The position numbers were made by a program, and so were the translations under genes. The notes under the pieces are model-generated. The model searched no databases, was not told the origin of the DNA, and saw only the letters and a program-made list of their open reading frames with translations. Source: Chloroflexi bacterium TSY (lineage in GTDB: Bacteria > Chloroflexota > Anaerolineae > Caldilineales > Caldilineaceae). From it: a stretch of DNA of 64,000 bases. The DNA lies in contig JAHBNG010000030.1 of the NCBI GenBank assembly GCA_019217005.1, forward strand, positions 62,001 through 126,000. The letters are read 5' to 3'. Each line of letters opens with the position of its first letter. The first letter of the stretch is position 1. Positions 1 to 8,568 of this stretch are shown here, piece by piece.

Positions 1-12
1 GGCTTAAGAATC

Positions 13-529
13 TCATTCGGCAAACGGGTCGGCAAAGACCTCGGCGACGGATAATTCAAATCCTGGTAAGACATCGTACCCTGACAAGCTCTGGTTGGCG
101 TCCAAAATTTCTACATCAGCATCAGATCGATAAATCTCGATTAGCCCATGCTCGGGATAGACCAACCAGACCAAGCGGCTACCATTTTCCAAATAATAAG
201 CTGCAGTTTCGCGCATTTCGCGAATTGTATCGCTCGGAGATTTGATTTTCACAGCCAGATCGGGCATCCCAGGGACGCTACCTTGTTCCACCAACGGCTC
301 ACGTGTACATGTAAACGAAACATCGGGTAAGCGCGAATTGTGGTCATCTTGCGGCGCTCGATGGCAAACTTCAACACCAGGGCGACCATTTTTGTGTTTT
401 ATCGCATAGTTGCCAAGCTCTCGATTGACATTACTAGCGATTAGACCATGCTGCTGAGTTGGCATTTTTTCAAAGATCTCCCCGTTGATTAGCTCCAAGA
501 GTCGCTTTGTATTTTCTGGTTGCTTCCGA
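13..529 (-). pseudogene. Uma2-family putative endonuclease, 5' end cut off by an IS
   Basis: The product resembles the Uma2 (DUF820) family, PD-(D/E)XK-fold proteins of unknown biological role that are common in cyanobacteria and Chloroflexota. Visible family signatures are LELINGEIFEKMP near the start, RLPDVSF in the middle, PDLAVKIKSPSDT, the AYYLENGSRLVWLVYP segment and a C-terminal LPGFELSVAEVF. The open frame runs back from residue ELINGE through about ten more codons and then hits the end of the IS at 530, where a TGA inside the IS end closes it. The usual 20-30 N-terminal residues are therefore missing. A TTG at 498 is the only internal start candidate. The usual motif is PDLxxEVxSPS; here Lys replaces the Glu, so a catalytic acid appears lost. 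Probably inactive. Confidence 0.7.
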
Positions 530-2194
530 GGGCAGGTTCAGAACAAGGGATGAGTTAGGTTTACAAAATTGAAATGGGCACGTTAAAAAGAGAATAGGTT
601 AAAGAGCCAGTTGCTGTTGAGGCTGAAGAATGGCATCAAGGGCGTCAGCCAAAGAAGGGACATAGGAATCGGTAGCCAGTTCTAAGGGTGAGTGACCGGA
701 GCGTTTGCCACGTGAGAAGGTGCGATGATTCCAAAAGAGCTGTAAAAGAGCGGCCAACCAATCGGGCAAAGAGCGATGGATTGCAAGAAAGGGCCTGAGC
801 CAAGCATGAAAGGATTCAGCTAGAGAAGAAGCCCGATGGAAGCGATCCAGTGCATGCCAGGAGGCAAGAGCCATAGGCTGCAATGAGGGAGGGAAAAGCT
901 GTTCAATGGGAAGTTGATGGTCATGGCGATAAGTCCAGAGGTGTGTGATGAAGGCTTCGTACTCAGGTGAGAGGTTCTGGCGGAGGGGAGCCAGGGATAG
1001 TTCCAGGCGACGGAGGGGAGCCAGCAATGTAGGTAGATTCTGCTGCAGTTGGGTGGCAAAGTGTGCAATTTCATCGCGGTTCATCTCCATCATAAGTTGG
1101 GTGGCAGCCAGAATGGTTTGTTGCGCGGCATCTGTGTTGACAAGCTGCCCGGTCGGTGAAATCGGCTCCAGTGCCTGACGGACCGTTCGGAGAAGCCATG
1201 TCCAGTTCTCGTGCAAGTCAACTGCTGTCAGCACCGTTTGGTCGGCAACCTCGAGAGTCACTGTGCATTTGCGTGGTCGCCCAGGGCGACGTGCAGGAGC
1301 AGTCTGCTCGTCCAACTCTTGCCAAGCTACGTCACGGTCGGTCATGGCCTGGTCCATTTCTCTCTCCAGACGTTGGGTGATTTTGGTGCCATTCTGCATT
1401 TGGTGAAAGAGGTCATAGGAGTGTGGCGCATTCATCCCCGCTGCCTTGGCTCCTGCCTGAATGCCCAAAGCCCCATCGGTCACCAAGTCATCAAAGGTGA
1501 TGCCTCGCTCGAGCAATTCGAGAAACTTCAACCCCCATGTTGTTTCATCTCGGGCATCGGCTGCTGAGATATTCAACAGCGCAAACGATGCTCCGTCCAC
1601 CACCGTCAGGCACGGTTGGTCGCCACAGAAAATTTCATCCGCTTCCCCCAACACCGGCAGCGTCGGCACCATGCTCTCATTGTACGCCGATGCCAGTTCT
1701 CCAACTTCCGCCAGCGTCCCTTGGATGAATCCCACCGACCGCTCCACACCTAGCAGCAACCCCAACCCCCTTTGGATATCTCGTACGCTTCCTCGCAGCA
1801 TCGGCAACACCGTTATGGTTCGTCGGATGAACGTCTCATCCACTTCGATCACATGGCTTTTCGGCTGCGGTCCTGGACTCACTGGCGACAAGATCGCTTT
1901 CAGCGCCGCTTCACCGCTCTCTCTCAACTTATAGAGCCACGTTCGAGACACATTGTACGCCGTTGACAGTTCGCTCACTCTCCCCCACTCTCGATTCGGG
2001 TTGAGCATTTCCAACGCAAGATCGATTCGGGTTGACAATGATAGGGGGTCTGTTCGATACTCTGACATTTAGAGGCTCCTTTTTGGCTATTTTGGTCTGA
2101 ACACCCTTATTTTGCCTGAACAGGAGCCTCTTTCTCTAACCTATTCTCTTGTTAACGTACTCTCTTCTTTGTCAACCTATTTTTGAACCAGCCC
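530..2194 (-). mobile_element. Complete IS with 489-aa DDE transposase; no target duplication
   Basis: The ends are inverted: GGGCAGGTTCAGAA at the left and GGGCTGGTTCAAAA read inward from the right. A second inverted block follows, ACGTTAAAAAGAGAATAGG at the left against ACGTTAACAAGAGAATAGG at the right. The flanks do not match (CTTCCGA versus AGTGAATT). They also carry fragments of two different genes, a 5'-truncated Uma2 gene and the 3' end of an Rpn/DUF4351-like gene. This suggests that the element is what remained after recombination between two copies deleted the DNA between them. The outer end resembles the ends of the 155-bp miniature elements at 5212 and 13185. Confidence 0.75.
599..2068 (-). 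CDS. Transposase, helix-turn-helix plus DDE core
   Basis: This intact 489-residue transposase has an N-terminal helix-turn-helix (residues about 15-60, SELSTAYNVSRTWLYKLRESG). A DDE-like core follows: the first Asp in TVVDGAS, the second in LVTDGALG, and Glu in SSLAESFHAWLRPF near residue 420. The segment WNHRTFSRGKRSGHSPLELA near the end is typical of transposases that are unclassified or IS-NCY-like. The stop codon lies inside the left inverted end of the element. It is the only transposase gene in the window with an uninterrupted frame, so this IS may be active and could act in trans on the 155-bp elements that share its ends. IS family assignment is uncertain. Confidence 0.85.
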   Translation of the reverse strand: MSEYRTDPLSLSTRIDLALEMLNPNREWGRVSELSTAYNVSRTWLYKLRESGEAALKAILSPVSPGPQPKSHVIEVDETFIRRTITVLPMLRGSVRDIQRGLGLLLGVERSVGFIQGTLAEVGELASAYNESMVPTLPVLGEADEIFCGDQPCLTVVDGASFALLNISAADARDETTWGLKFLELLERGITFDDLVTDGALGIQAGAKAAGMNAPHSYDLFHQMQNGTKITQRLEREMDQAMTDRDVAWQELDEQTAPARRPGRPRKCTVTLEVADQTVLTAVDLHENWTWLLRTVRQALEPISPTGQLVNTDAAQQTILAATQLMMEMNRDEIAHFATQLQQNLPTLLAPLRRLELSLAPLRQNLSPEYEAFITHLWTYRHDHQLPIEQLFPPSLQPMALASWHALDRFHRASSLAESFHAWLRPFLAIHRSLPDWLAALLQLFWNHRTFSRGKRSGHSPLELATDSYVPSLADALDAILQPQQQLAL

Positions 2195-2489
2195 AGTGAA
2201 TTTGATCGAAACCTATCTACCGGCAGAAACCCTTTATCCGGCAAAGGAGGAAATTATGCTCGCGTTGACAGAGGCCGAACTCTCTTGGCAAGAACAAATC
2301 TCATTAAAGGCAAAATATGAGTTCATATTAGATTTGTTAAACGCCAAATTTAACATGATCCCAGAAGATTTTCTCGAACGCATTCAAGCGATAACTGATG
2401 ATGACCTTCTCGACAAAATTGCCGTTCAATTGCTGTCAATCACATCACTCGCGGAATTAGGTTTACCTGAAGCCGATGCCGAAAATTGA
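2195..2489 (+). pseudogene. 3' fragment of an Rpn/YhgA-like or DUF4351-type protein
   Basis: The 97-residue frame starts at a GTG directly at the IS boundary and has no ribosome binding site. The opening residues, LIETYLPAETLYP, match a segment normally found in the second half of Rpn-type nuclease-like proteins (families that keep an ETYLPL motif before a helical tail). The rest is helical, with a PEDFLERIQAITDDDLLDKIA segment resembling the DUF4351-like C-terminus. The N-terminal nuclease domain is absent, so this is most likely a remnant. Its stop codon overlaps the start of lutB by 14 bp. It may now only carry translation into lutB. Confidence 0.5.
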
Positions 2490-3921
2490 TCTCCACGCAC
2501 CATACAAACAGCGCGTCCAAAACGCCCTGGACAATAAACATCTGAAGGTTGCTGTCGACCGCACCACAAAAAATCTGATCGGGGCACGGCATCGCGCCAT
2601 GACTGAGATGGATGGCGAAGCGCTACGAAACCAAGTACGCCAGATGAAGGAATATGTCCTGCGCAATCTGCCCGATCTGTTGGAGCAGTTTGAAGCCAAC
2701 GTGATCGAAAATGGCGGACACGTTCATTGGGTGCAGGATGCCGCAGAAGCCAACCGGATCGTCAAGCAACTTGCCCGCGAGCACCAGGTTGAGTTGGTGG
2801 TCAAATCCAAATCGATGGTGACCGAAGAAATCCACCTGAATGAGGCTTTGGAAGAGCAGGGCATTCGGGCGGTTGAAACCGATCTGGATGAATATATCAT
2901 CCAGCTCGACAATGAACCGCCCAGTCATATCGTCGCCCCCGTCATCCACAAGCGGTTGGAAGATGTGGCAGATGTCTTCCAGCGCAAGCTTGACATACCG
3001 CCCACCCTTGATCCCCAGGCCATGTGCGCCGTTGCAAGAGGTATACTGCGCAAAGACTTTCTGGCAGCCGATATGGGTGTGAGCGGTTGCAACTTTGCCA
3101 TTGCCGAAACAGGCACGCTCTGCATTGTCACCAATGAAGGCAATGGCCGCATGGTTTCCAGCATGCCGCGACTCTACGTCGGGTTGATGGGGATTGAGAA
3201 GCTCGTCCCGACGATCGAAGATGCCTTTCTTCAATATCAGGCTCTCTGTCGTAGCGCAACAGGCCAAAGAGTAAGCGTCTATCTCTCCATGACCAGTGGG
3301 CCGCGTCAGTCTGGCGACGCCGACGGCCCAGACGAATTTCACGTCATTCTCCTGGACAATGGACGCACAAAGATGCTAGCGGATGGCTATGGTGAGGCTC
3401 TCATGTGCATTCGCTGTGGTGCTTGTCTCAATACTTGTCCTGTCTACCGCGAAATTGGTGGTCATGCCTATGGCAGTACCTACAGTGGCCCCATCGGTGC
3501 TGTTATCAGTCCGCTCTTGTCCACACATGTGACCGACGATGCCAAATTGCCCCATGCCAGCACACTCTGCGGTGCCTGTCGTGATGTTTGTCCCGTCAAG
3601 ATCGACCTGCCGCGCTTGTTAGTCGATCTGCGTGCCAATGCCGTTGCGCCAGGCAAGGCACCACGCTTTGAAGCGAGCGCCATTCGGAACTTTGTCAACG
3701 CCATGAGCAGTCGCCGACGCTATGAACGTTCCGGCAAGTTAGCACGCATCGCCACAAGCCTTGCATCCACAATGAGCGGGGGGAATATACGCTTTGCTCC
3801 GCCGCCGCTCTCTGGATGGACCGCCAGCCGTAATTTGCCACCTTTTGCACCCAAAACGTTCCGCGAACTTTGGACGGAGCGTCTGGCACGGCGCAGACAG
3901 GTCAGTGGTGATACGCCATGA
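2476..3921 (+). CDS. lutB: LutB-type lactate utilization iron-sulfur protein
   Basis: This 481-residue protein belongs to the LutB/YkgF family, the iron-sulfur subunit of the LutABC complex that oxidises L-lactate to pyruvate in the cytoplasm. The N-terminal LUD domain (about residues 60-290) contains VVKSKSMVTEEIHLNEALE and GCNFAIAETGT. Two ferredoxin-like cysteine clusters follow, CIRCGACLNTCPVYREIGG and CGACRDVCPVKIDLP, which suits two [4Fe-4S] centres. Length is typical. ATG 2476 was chosen because MPKIDLHAPYKQRVQNAL matches the family start. lutC overlaps it by 4 bp, so the two are co-translated. No lutA is present upstream. The gene now sits behind an IS and a gene fragment, so its original promoter and partner may have been deleted. 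Confidence 0.92.
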   Translation: MPKIDLHAPYKQRVQNALDNKHLKVAVDRTTKNLIGARHRAMTEMDGEALRNQVRQMKEYVLRNLPDLLEQFEANVIENGGHVHWVQDAAEANRIVKQLAREHQVELVVKSKSMVTEEIHLNEALEEQGIRAVETDLDEYIIQLDNEPPSHIVAPVIHKRLEDVADVFQRKLDIPPTLDPQAMCAVARGILRKDFLAADMGVSGCNFAIAETGTLCIVTNEGNGRMVSSMPRLYVGLMGIEKLVPTIEDAFLQYQALCRSATGQRVSVYLSMTSGPRQSGDADGPDEFHVILLDNGRTKMLADGYGEALMCIRCGACLNTCPVYREIGGHAYGSTYSGPIGAVISPLLSTHVTDDAKLPHASTLCGACRDVCPVKIDLPRLLVDLRANAVAPGKAPRFEASAIRNFVNAMSSRRRYERSGKLARIATSLASTMSGGNIRFAPPPLSGWTASRNLPPFAPKTFRELWTERLARRRQVSGDTP

Positions 3922-4676
3922 GTGCACGAGACGATATTCTAAATAAGCTGCGAAATTCTCTCGATCAGCCCACGCTTCGCTTCCCATCTTACGATCCACA
4001 ACCACTGAGTCAAGGCGAACAGATAGTTGTTGCTGAGGCACGCGGGGATCTGGAAATGTTAGCAGAGCGGTTCGGCTCAGAATTAGAGGCGCTTCATGGA
4101 AGTTACGAATTAGCGAGCTCTGTGGCGGCCGCCCGCATGGCGTTGATTCGCACAATTCAAACATGGATCGAGGAAGAAGCGTCTAGTCGCAAGGGAGCGC
4201 GGGAAGAAACAGGGTTTGAGCGGTCGATCTTGGGCTGGTCAGCCGCTCAACTCTTGATTCCAGGAATCGGTGAGGCACTTGCGGATCTAGAGTTAAATCT
4301 CATCTCTCCTGATGATTTAACAACAGCAGAAAGTCGAGAGTCTGTTCGTCAGATTCGCATCGGCGTAACATCTGTGGAAGCAGCCATTGCCAGCACCGGG
4401 ACAATGTTGATGCTCTCCTCCAGTCCAGGCACAAATCGTTCGGCCAGCCTATTGCCCTATCGACACGTAGCGCTTATCCCATTTAGTCGACTCTATCCCA
4501 CAATTGAATCTTGGCTTGCCAAACAGCGCCAAGGCAGCCAGCTTGTAGAGATGATTCGCCACCACGCCAACCTCTCTCTTATCTCCGGTCCCAGCAAATC
4601 TGCTGATATTGAAGGGGCCTTGACGCTCGGCGTTCATGGGCCGCGCTTTGTGCATGCAATTTTGTTCGATGACTAA
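3918..4676 (+). CDS. lutC: LutC-type lactate utilization protein
   Basis: The product is a 252-residue LUD-domain protein of the LutC/YkgG family, partner of LutB in lactate oxidation. Its start ATG overlaps the lutB stop (ATGA), a translational-coupling arrangement. Family motifs visible are the C-terminal GVTSVEAAIASTGTMLMLSS, the LIPFSRLYPTIESWL segment, and ISGPSKSADIEGALTLGVHGPRFVHAILFDD, which closes the protein exactly as in other LutC proteins. An insertion-like N-terminal helical stretch, WIEEEASSRKGAREETGF, looks less conserved. A short palindromic repeat begins directly at the stop codon (4677) and may serve as a terminator. Confidence 0.9.
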   Translation: MSARDDILNKLRNSLDQPTLRFPSYDPQPLSQGEQIVVAEARGDLEMLAERFGSELEALHGSYELASSVAAARMALIRTIQTWIEEEASSRKGAREETGFERSILGWSAAQLLIPGIGEALADLELNLISPDDLTTAESRESVRQIRIGVTSVEAAIASTGTMLMLSSSPGTNRSASLLPYRHVALIPFSRLYPTIESWLAKQRQGSQLVEMIRHHANLSLISGPSKSADIEGALTLGVHGPRFVHAILFDD

Positions 4677-4715
4677 GGCTTTTCCAACAATTAAAATCCC
4701 TAATTTGATCTGGAT
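4677..4715. repeat. Half copy of a palindromic repeat also at 50125
   Basis: The stretch beginning GGCTTTTCCAACAATTAAAA and running through CCCTAATTTGATCTGGA is repeated at 50128-50166, where a fuller element of about 105 bp is present. Here it starts at the base after the lutC stop codon. Its second half is replaced by the next repeat family, as though the latter had inserted into it. Confidence 0.75.
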
Positions 4716-4888
4716 AAGCACTTATCCCAAAAGCTCTAAGACGATCTATTCTCATGCGAGCAGATAGTCGGACTCACAATCACTTTCGGATAGGTTTAAA
4801 TCATTTAGTGCTTATCCGAAAAGTTCTGTGACGGTGCATTCTTACTCGAGAAGCTAGCTGGACTCACAACCACTTTTCGGATAGGTTC
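4714..4888. repeat. Two adjacent copies of an ~80-bp REP-like palindromic repeat
   Basis: The copy at about 4807-4888 begins AGTGCTTATCCGAAAAGTTC and ends CACTTTTCGGATAGG, so it has imperfect inverted ends (ATCCGAAAAGT...). A more diverged copy precedes it at 4714-4796. Related copies lie at 17251-17334 and 52497-52582 (opposite orientation) and a partial one at 62199-62262. This is a dispersed non-coding repeat family. It contains no reading frame of interest. Confidence 0.75.
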
Positions 4889-5026
4889 TTAAGCATTGAA
4901 TTGATCTCTTGCCCCAGACACTCCTCTCACATTTCCACATTTATCAATAGAATCGTGGATCACATCAGTACTGTCAAGACATTGTCACAAAAGTATGCTG
5001 CATTTGTAGTACCTTTAATATGTTAG

Positions 5027-5105
5027 GCTCATCTACCACAAATGTGTGCTGCCAGTGATGTCTCTCTGAGCAAAGTGTCTCTTTGCACGCATTTGGTAGA
5101 TGAGC
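5027..5105. other. Long hairpin in a 320-bp gene-free stretch
   Basis: From 4889 to 5211 I see no gene. The stretch does hold an inverted pair, GCTCATCTACCACAAATGTG at 5027 against CGCATTTGGTAGATGAGC ending at 5105, with about 40 bases between. A short inner stem, GAGCAAAGTGTCTCTTTGC, lies inside it. The outer arm motif ATTTGG.(G)TAGATGAGC recurs at 51727-51742, next to another hairpin. It may be a terminator or a further miniature repeat. Confidence 0.5.
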
Positions 5106-5211
5106 AAATATGCTAATATGCGCGCTCTGTATCGTCCGTCTATCTTCATGTACCACACTCACTCATCTTCATATTCATATTCGCGCAAAATCATTTAGCT
5201 CTAGCCATCGC

Positions 5212-5366
5212 GGGGTGGTTCAGAATTAGGTTTACACTTTTGATACATAGATAAAAATCTATATGAGGTCATTTTCTGCCTGAGCATGGCTCAAAGTAGA
5301 AAATATAAACATCTTTTCTCTTTGCAAAAATGTAAACCTAATTGTCCGCCTAAAATGAACCACCCC
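5212..5366. repeat. 155-bp miniature element, copy 1 (family B)
   Basis: The element starts GGGGTGGTTCAGAATTAGG and ends with the inverted form ...ATGAACCACCCC. It has the same length, 155 bp, and the same ends as the copy at 13185-13339. It contains no coding frame of its own. It terminates the cyclase reading frame after RIL. The flanks (GCCATCGC and AAAATACG) do not match and the cyclase sequence does not resume beyond it, so DNA next to this copy has been lost. The first bases resemble the ends of the IS at 530-2194. Confidence 0.8.
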
Positions 5367-5707
5367 AAAATACGTACGACTTTATCTGGCGGGAGCTTAT
5401 GGGCAAGAGGGGTAAAATTACATAAATCGATAAACAAAATTGTCACGAGTTGACGTTCTCCTCCGAGTTTGGGCAGCGTTGGACTTGCGAGAAGTTTCTC
5501 GGCCAATGTTGGAGCCATATAGAGATGAAAAATCTCCCGTAATTGATCATTCTTTGCGATCAATTCTTTTTGTAACTCTGCATTTTGTCGGCGTAGTTGG
5601 ACTTTGTCCATTACGCGTCGAATGTTAATACGGATTGAGCCAATGCGAAATGGTTTCCGCACATAATCATCCGCACCCGCAAACATCGATTGTACTGCTA
5701 ATTTTTC

Positions 5708-6745
5708 GGCTCATATATGAAAGTAGGTGAAAAGTATGTAAAATAGGGAAAGAGGTCAATGAGAAAAAAGAAAAGAGAAAAAGAGCCATGAAAATGCGAT
5801 ATCCGATCCAAGAACTGATGAGCGAAGAAGGCTGTTATGAGAGATTGTTAGAGATCTTGCATCCAGAAGGGATGCAATGTCCAGATGGACATAGATTGCC
5901 AGAAGGGCAAGCGCCTCACAGTCGAGAGCGAGCCCCGGGGAATAAGTACAGATGCCGAGAATGCGGCAAAGTATACGATGCCTTTACGAATACAGTCTGG
6001 TCTGGAACGCATTACAATTGTGTGACGATAGTCTTAGTGATGCGAGGCATCATTCAAGGGACACCAACGCTGCATCTATCAGAGGAACTGTCTCTGAACT
6101 ATAGTACGTTGTTGGAGCGTCGCCATCGGATCCAGAATACGGCGTTGCTCCAAGCCGCAGCCGCTTCCCCCTTTTTCGCGATTCTGTAGCTGAAGCCGAT
6201 GAACTGTACCAGAATGCAGGAGAGAAAGGCGATTACCATCCCGATCCAGATGACCCGCCCAGACCTCGAGCCAACAAGCGCCGTGGACGAGGGACGATGG
6301 AGAACGACCGACCACCGATTCTGGGCGTTGTGGGACGAACCTCTGGCCAAGTCCAGTTCACGGTCTGTGACAACACACAACAAGCAACCATTGTTCCTTT
6401 AGTTGTTGCTTGCTCTCTCTCCCTGGCACCACTCTCTATACCGACGAGTGCAACGCCTACAATCCCATTGCGGAGACTGGTCGCTCTCATGCCACTGTTT
6501 GTCACTCCCGGTACGAATGGGCTCGCGATGATGATGGCGACGGCATTCGGGAAGTTCACTGCAACACCATGGAAGGCATTTGGACTGGTCTACGCAATTT
6601 TCTGCGTCCCTTTCGGGGTGTTCATAAACGTTATCTTGCCCAATATGTTGCCATCTTTGAATGGACTCACAATCTCAAATTCGTCAATGACTCCTTTCTT
6701 CGCTCTCTCATTGACTCCCATTTCACCTATTTTCATTCATGAGCC
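5708..6745 (+). mobile_element. IS1595-type insertion sequence with 8-bp target duplication
   Basis: The inverted ends are GGCTCATATATGAAAGTAGG at the left and, read inward from the right, GGCTCATGAATGAAAATAGG. The 8-bp duplication AATTTTTC stands at 5700-5707 and 6746-6753. The length is 1038 bp. An 8-bp duplication is the usual one for the IS1595 family. Excision restores the receiver-cyclase gene in frame. Confidence 0.92.
5788..6742 (+). pseudogene. IS1595-family transposase, frameshifted
   Basis: The N-terminal frame (5788-6189) has a zinc-ribbon arrangement: Cys in EGMQCPDGH and the pair YRCRECGKVYDAFTNTVW, as in IS1595/ISXO2-like transposases. It stops early after FFAIL. The body continues in other frames: ADELYQNAGEKG from about 6190, and from about 6410 the segment TLYTDECNAYNPIAE with the second catalytic Asp. 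NTMEGIWTGLRNFLRPFRGVHKR, with the catalytic Glu region, follows. At least two frameshifts separate the parts, so the protein is probably not made. Confidence 0.85.
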
Positions 6746-7063
6746 AATTTTTCAGATGAAAGAGCACTGACCATAATCACGCCTGCGACTTTGTCAATTC
6801 GCCGGATATTCTTCAGTACATCTAATCCATCCATTTTCGGAATGACAACATCTAGCAAGACAACATCTGGACGAATTTCAGTAAATAGCTCGATTGCTTG
6901 CTCCCCGTCCATGGCTTCATAGATGTCATGGCCATCTGCATGTAAAATCTTTCTGACCAAATTGAGTGTTCCGGGTTCATCATCAACAATCAGAATTTTG
7001 ATCGGTTCAGTGTAACTAATTCTGGACAAATCCTGAGAACTTATTTGCTCCATTTTGATTATT

Positions 7064-8568
7064 CTTTACTTTCTGGTAAAAGAAAAGAGATGAGGTGAGA
7101 AATGTGACAAAAAGCGGTTAGCGTTTCATCCTAAAGGTAGAGAACCCAAAAAGGAGGAAGGAATGCTAACCGCGCCAGAAATAACTATAGCAGTACTGAT
7201 GAATGTATTGCAAGTAACGCCGGTGGGAACAAACGTAAATGTAATGCGTCTGATGTGGGCGATGATGAATGGGTCGTTTCTGAAAAGTCGAGGAGCAATC
7301 CATAGTGGATTGAGTGAAAGCGGGTTTGAAGATGAGGAGCTCCGGCGAAGCTGGTGGAGCTTTCGATATGGATCATGGGATATTGCAAGCCTGCTCTCAT
7401 CGTGGCAAGAAGAAGTGGAGTGGAAAGGGGAATGGGAGGCAAAAAAGTTAGAAGGATACCGAGTGAAAAGCATAGATATCACAGGGTTCTGGCGACCGAA
7501 GCTGCAAGGGAAAGTGAACCGACTCTATAACTCAACGGCTCGTCGGGCATTGCCCGCGCTCATCTTTGGAGTGATGATAAGCTCGGGGGGAGATAGGCGG
7601 GAAACGAGTGCCACTGCTCAAGGCAATCATGAGATGCGAGGTAGGCACAAAGGAAAGTGAGTTTCGGAAAAAGCTGCTGAAAGAGACGAAGAAATCACTG
7701 GAGTCAGACGAAGTGGCGGTGGTCGATGCCGGGTTTACAATCAGAGAAATGCTAGAAAGCGACGTCGACCGATTTGTCCTTCGGGAAGCGATTAACTGCA
7801 CAGCGCGCCGCAATGAGTTACCCGAACGTAAGGAAAAAGGCAGACCACCCGAATATGGTGATATTGTGCGTCCGCTCTCTCGATGCTATAGGGGAAAGCG
7901 ACTCGAGGCCACAACTCCAGACTCGTTTGGTCAATTTGTCTATAGTGGTCGCCTGATTCGCTATCAAGCATGGCACAATCTCGTCCCCAGGACAACCAAG
8001 GTGGATACAGCCAACCGCACCTATTCGATTTACGTCTTTCAGGATCCTGCTTATCACACACCTTTGGTTCTGGCGACCGTCATGGCTTTACAAGCTGAAA
8101 CCATTTATCTTTTCTATCTGGAGCGCTGGCCTGTTGAACATCCCCCCTTGGCTTCCAAGCAGATGATTGGCTTACATCGTCAATTTGTTCATGCCGATGA
8201 GGCTTGCTTCCGCTTACCTGAACTGGGGCTGCTGGCTGGCAATCTTCTTTCCCATTTAGCCGCTTCTCTTCCTCCCATACCGACTGGCTACTGGGATCGA
8301 GAGCCTCAAGCCACTCCCGGCAGGCTGCGCCGCGTTCTCTCGAGTGCTCTTTTTCCAACTCCCGACCAACTCGACCCTGACTTTCGGAAAAAGGCCTCGG
8401 TTTCACACCATTTACCTAAAGGCGTTCTCGCTCATCGCCGCCTCAATGCCGCTGCTTAAACTAGCCGAGCACTATTTTTACATTTTATCCCGTTTTTTCA
8501 GGGTGGATTCTTTTTTCCGCCCCTTTCGGTTTGCCCTTTGTCACTCAAGCCTTTACCAGAAAGTAAAG
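7064..8568 (+). mobile_element. IS with CTTTACTTTCTGGTAAA ends, no target duplication
   Basis: The ends CTTTACTTTCTGGTAAA (7064) and its inverse (8552-8568) delimit a 1505-bp element carrying a broken transposase. The flanks are unlike (GATTATT versus TAAAACG). The right flank is a glycosyltransferase gene cut in mid-domain whose 3' part is not found at the left side, where the response-regulator start lies instead. This fits a deletion between two copies of the IS. Confidence 0.75.
7163..8459 (+). pseudogene. IS4-like transposase, frameshifted
   Basis: Two overlapping frames make one transposase. The first (7163-7660) holds MLTAPEITIAVLMNVLQVTP and the first catalytic Asp in KSIDITGFWRP. 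The second (from about 7600) continues with IGGKRVPLLKAIMRCE, then VVDAGFTIREMLESDVDRFVLR (second Asp region) and YLFYLERWPVEHPP, where the Glu lies in the Y-(2)-R-like context of IS4-group transposases. The shift occurs in a run of six G near 7585, so either the gene is dead or one base was miscalled. Family placement is approximate. Confidence 0.7.

Larger units (their letters stand above)
5367..7053 (-). pseudogene. Response regulator with adenylate/guanylate cyclase domain, split by an IS
   Basis: The N-terminal part (7053-6746) is a receiver domain with the acidic pair in ILIVDDEPG, the phospho-acceptor Asp in DVVLLDVVIPKMDG, and the Ser of IMVSAL. It is interrupted by the IS1595-like element at 5708-6745. 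Removing that element and one copy of the 8-bp duplication gives SSEKLAVQSMFAGADDY in frame, with the conserved Lys in YVRKPF. A coiled linker (LRRQNAELQKELIAKNDQLREIF) follows. Then a class III cyclase domain opens with LFIDLCNFTPLAHKLPPDKVV, carrying the first metal-binding Asp. The frame ends at the 155-bp element, so most of the cyclase domain is gone. The ATG at 7053 lies only 10 bp from another IS, so the native promoter is also lost. Confidence 0.85.

Noticed and set aside
2623..3342. A 239-residue minus-strand frame opposite lutB.
   Set aside because: It is antisense to a conserved gene, without a ribosome site or recognisable domain.
7608..8459. A stand-alone protein starting at GTG 7608.
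   Set aside because: It is the second part of the IS transposase after a frameshift in a G run, not a separate gene.
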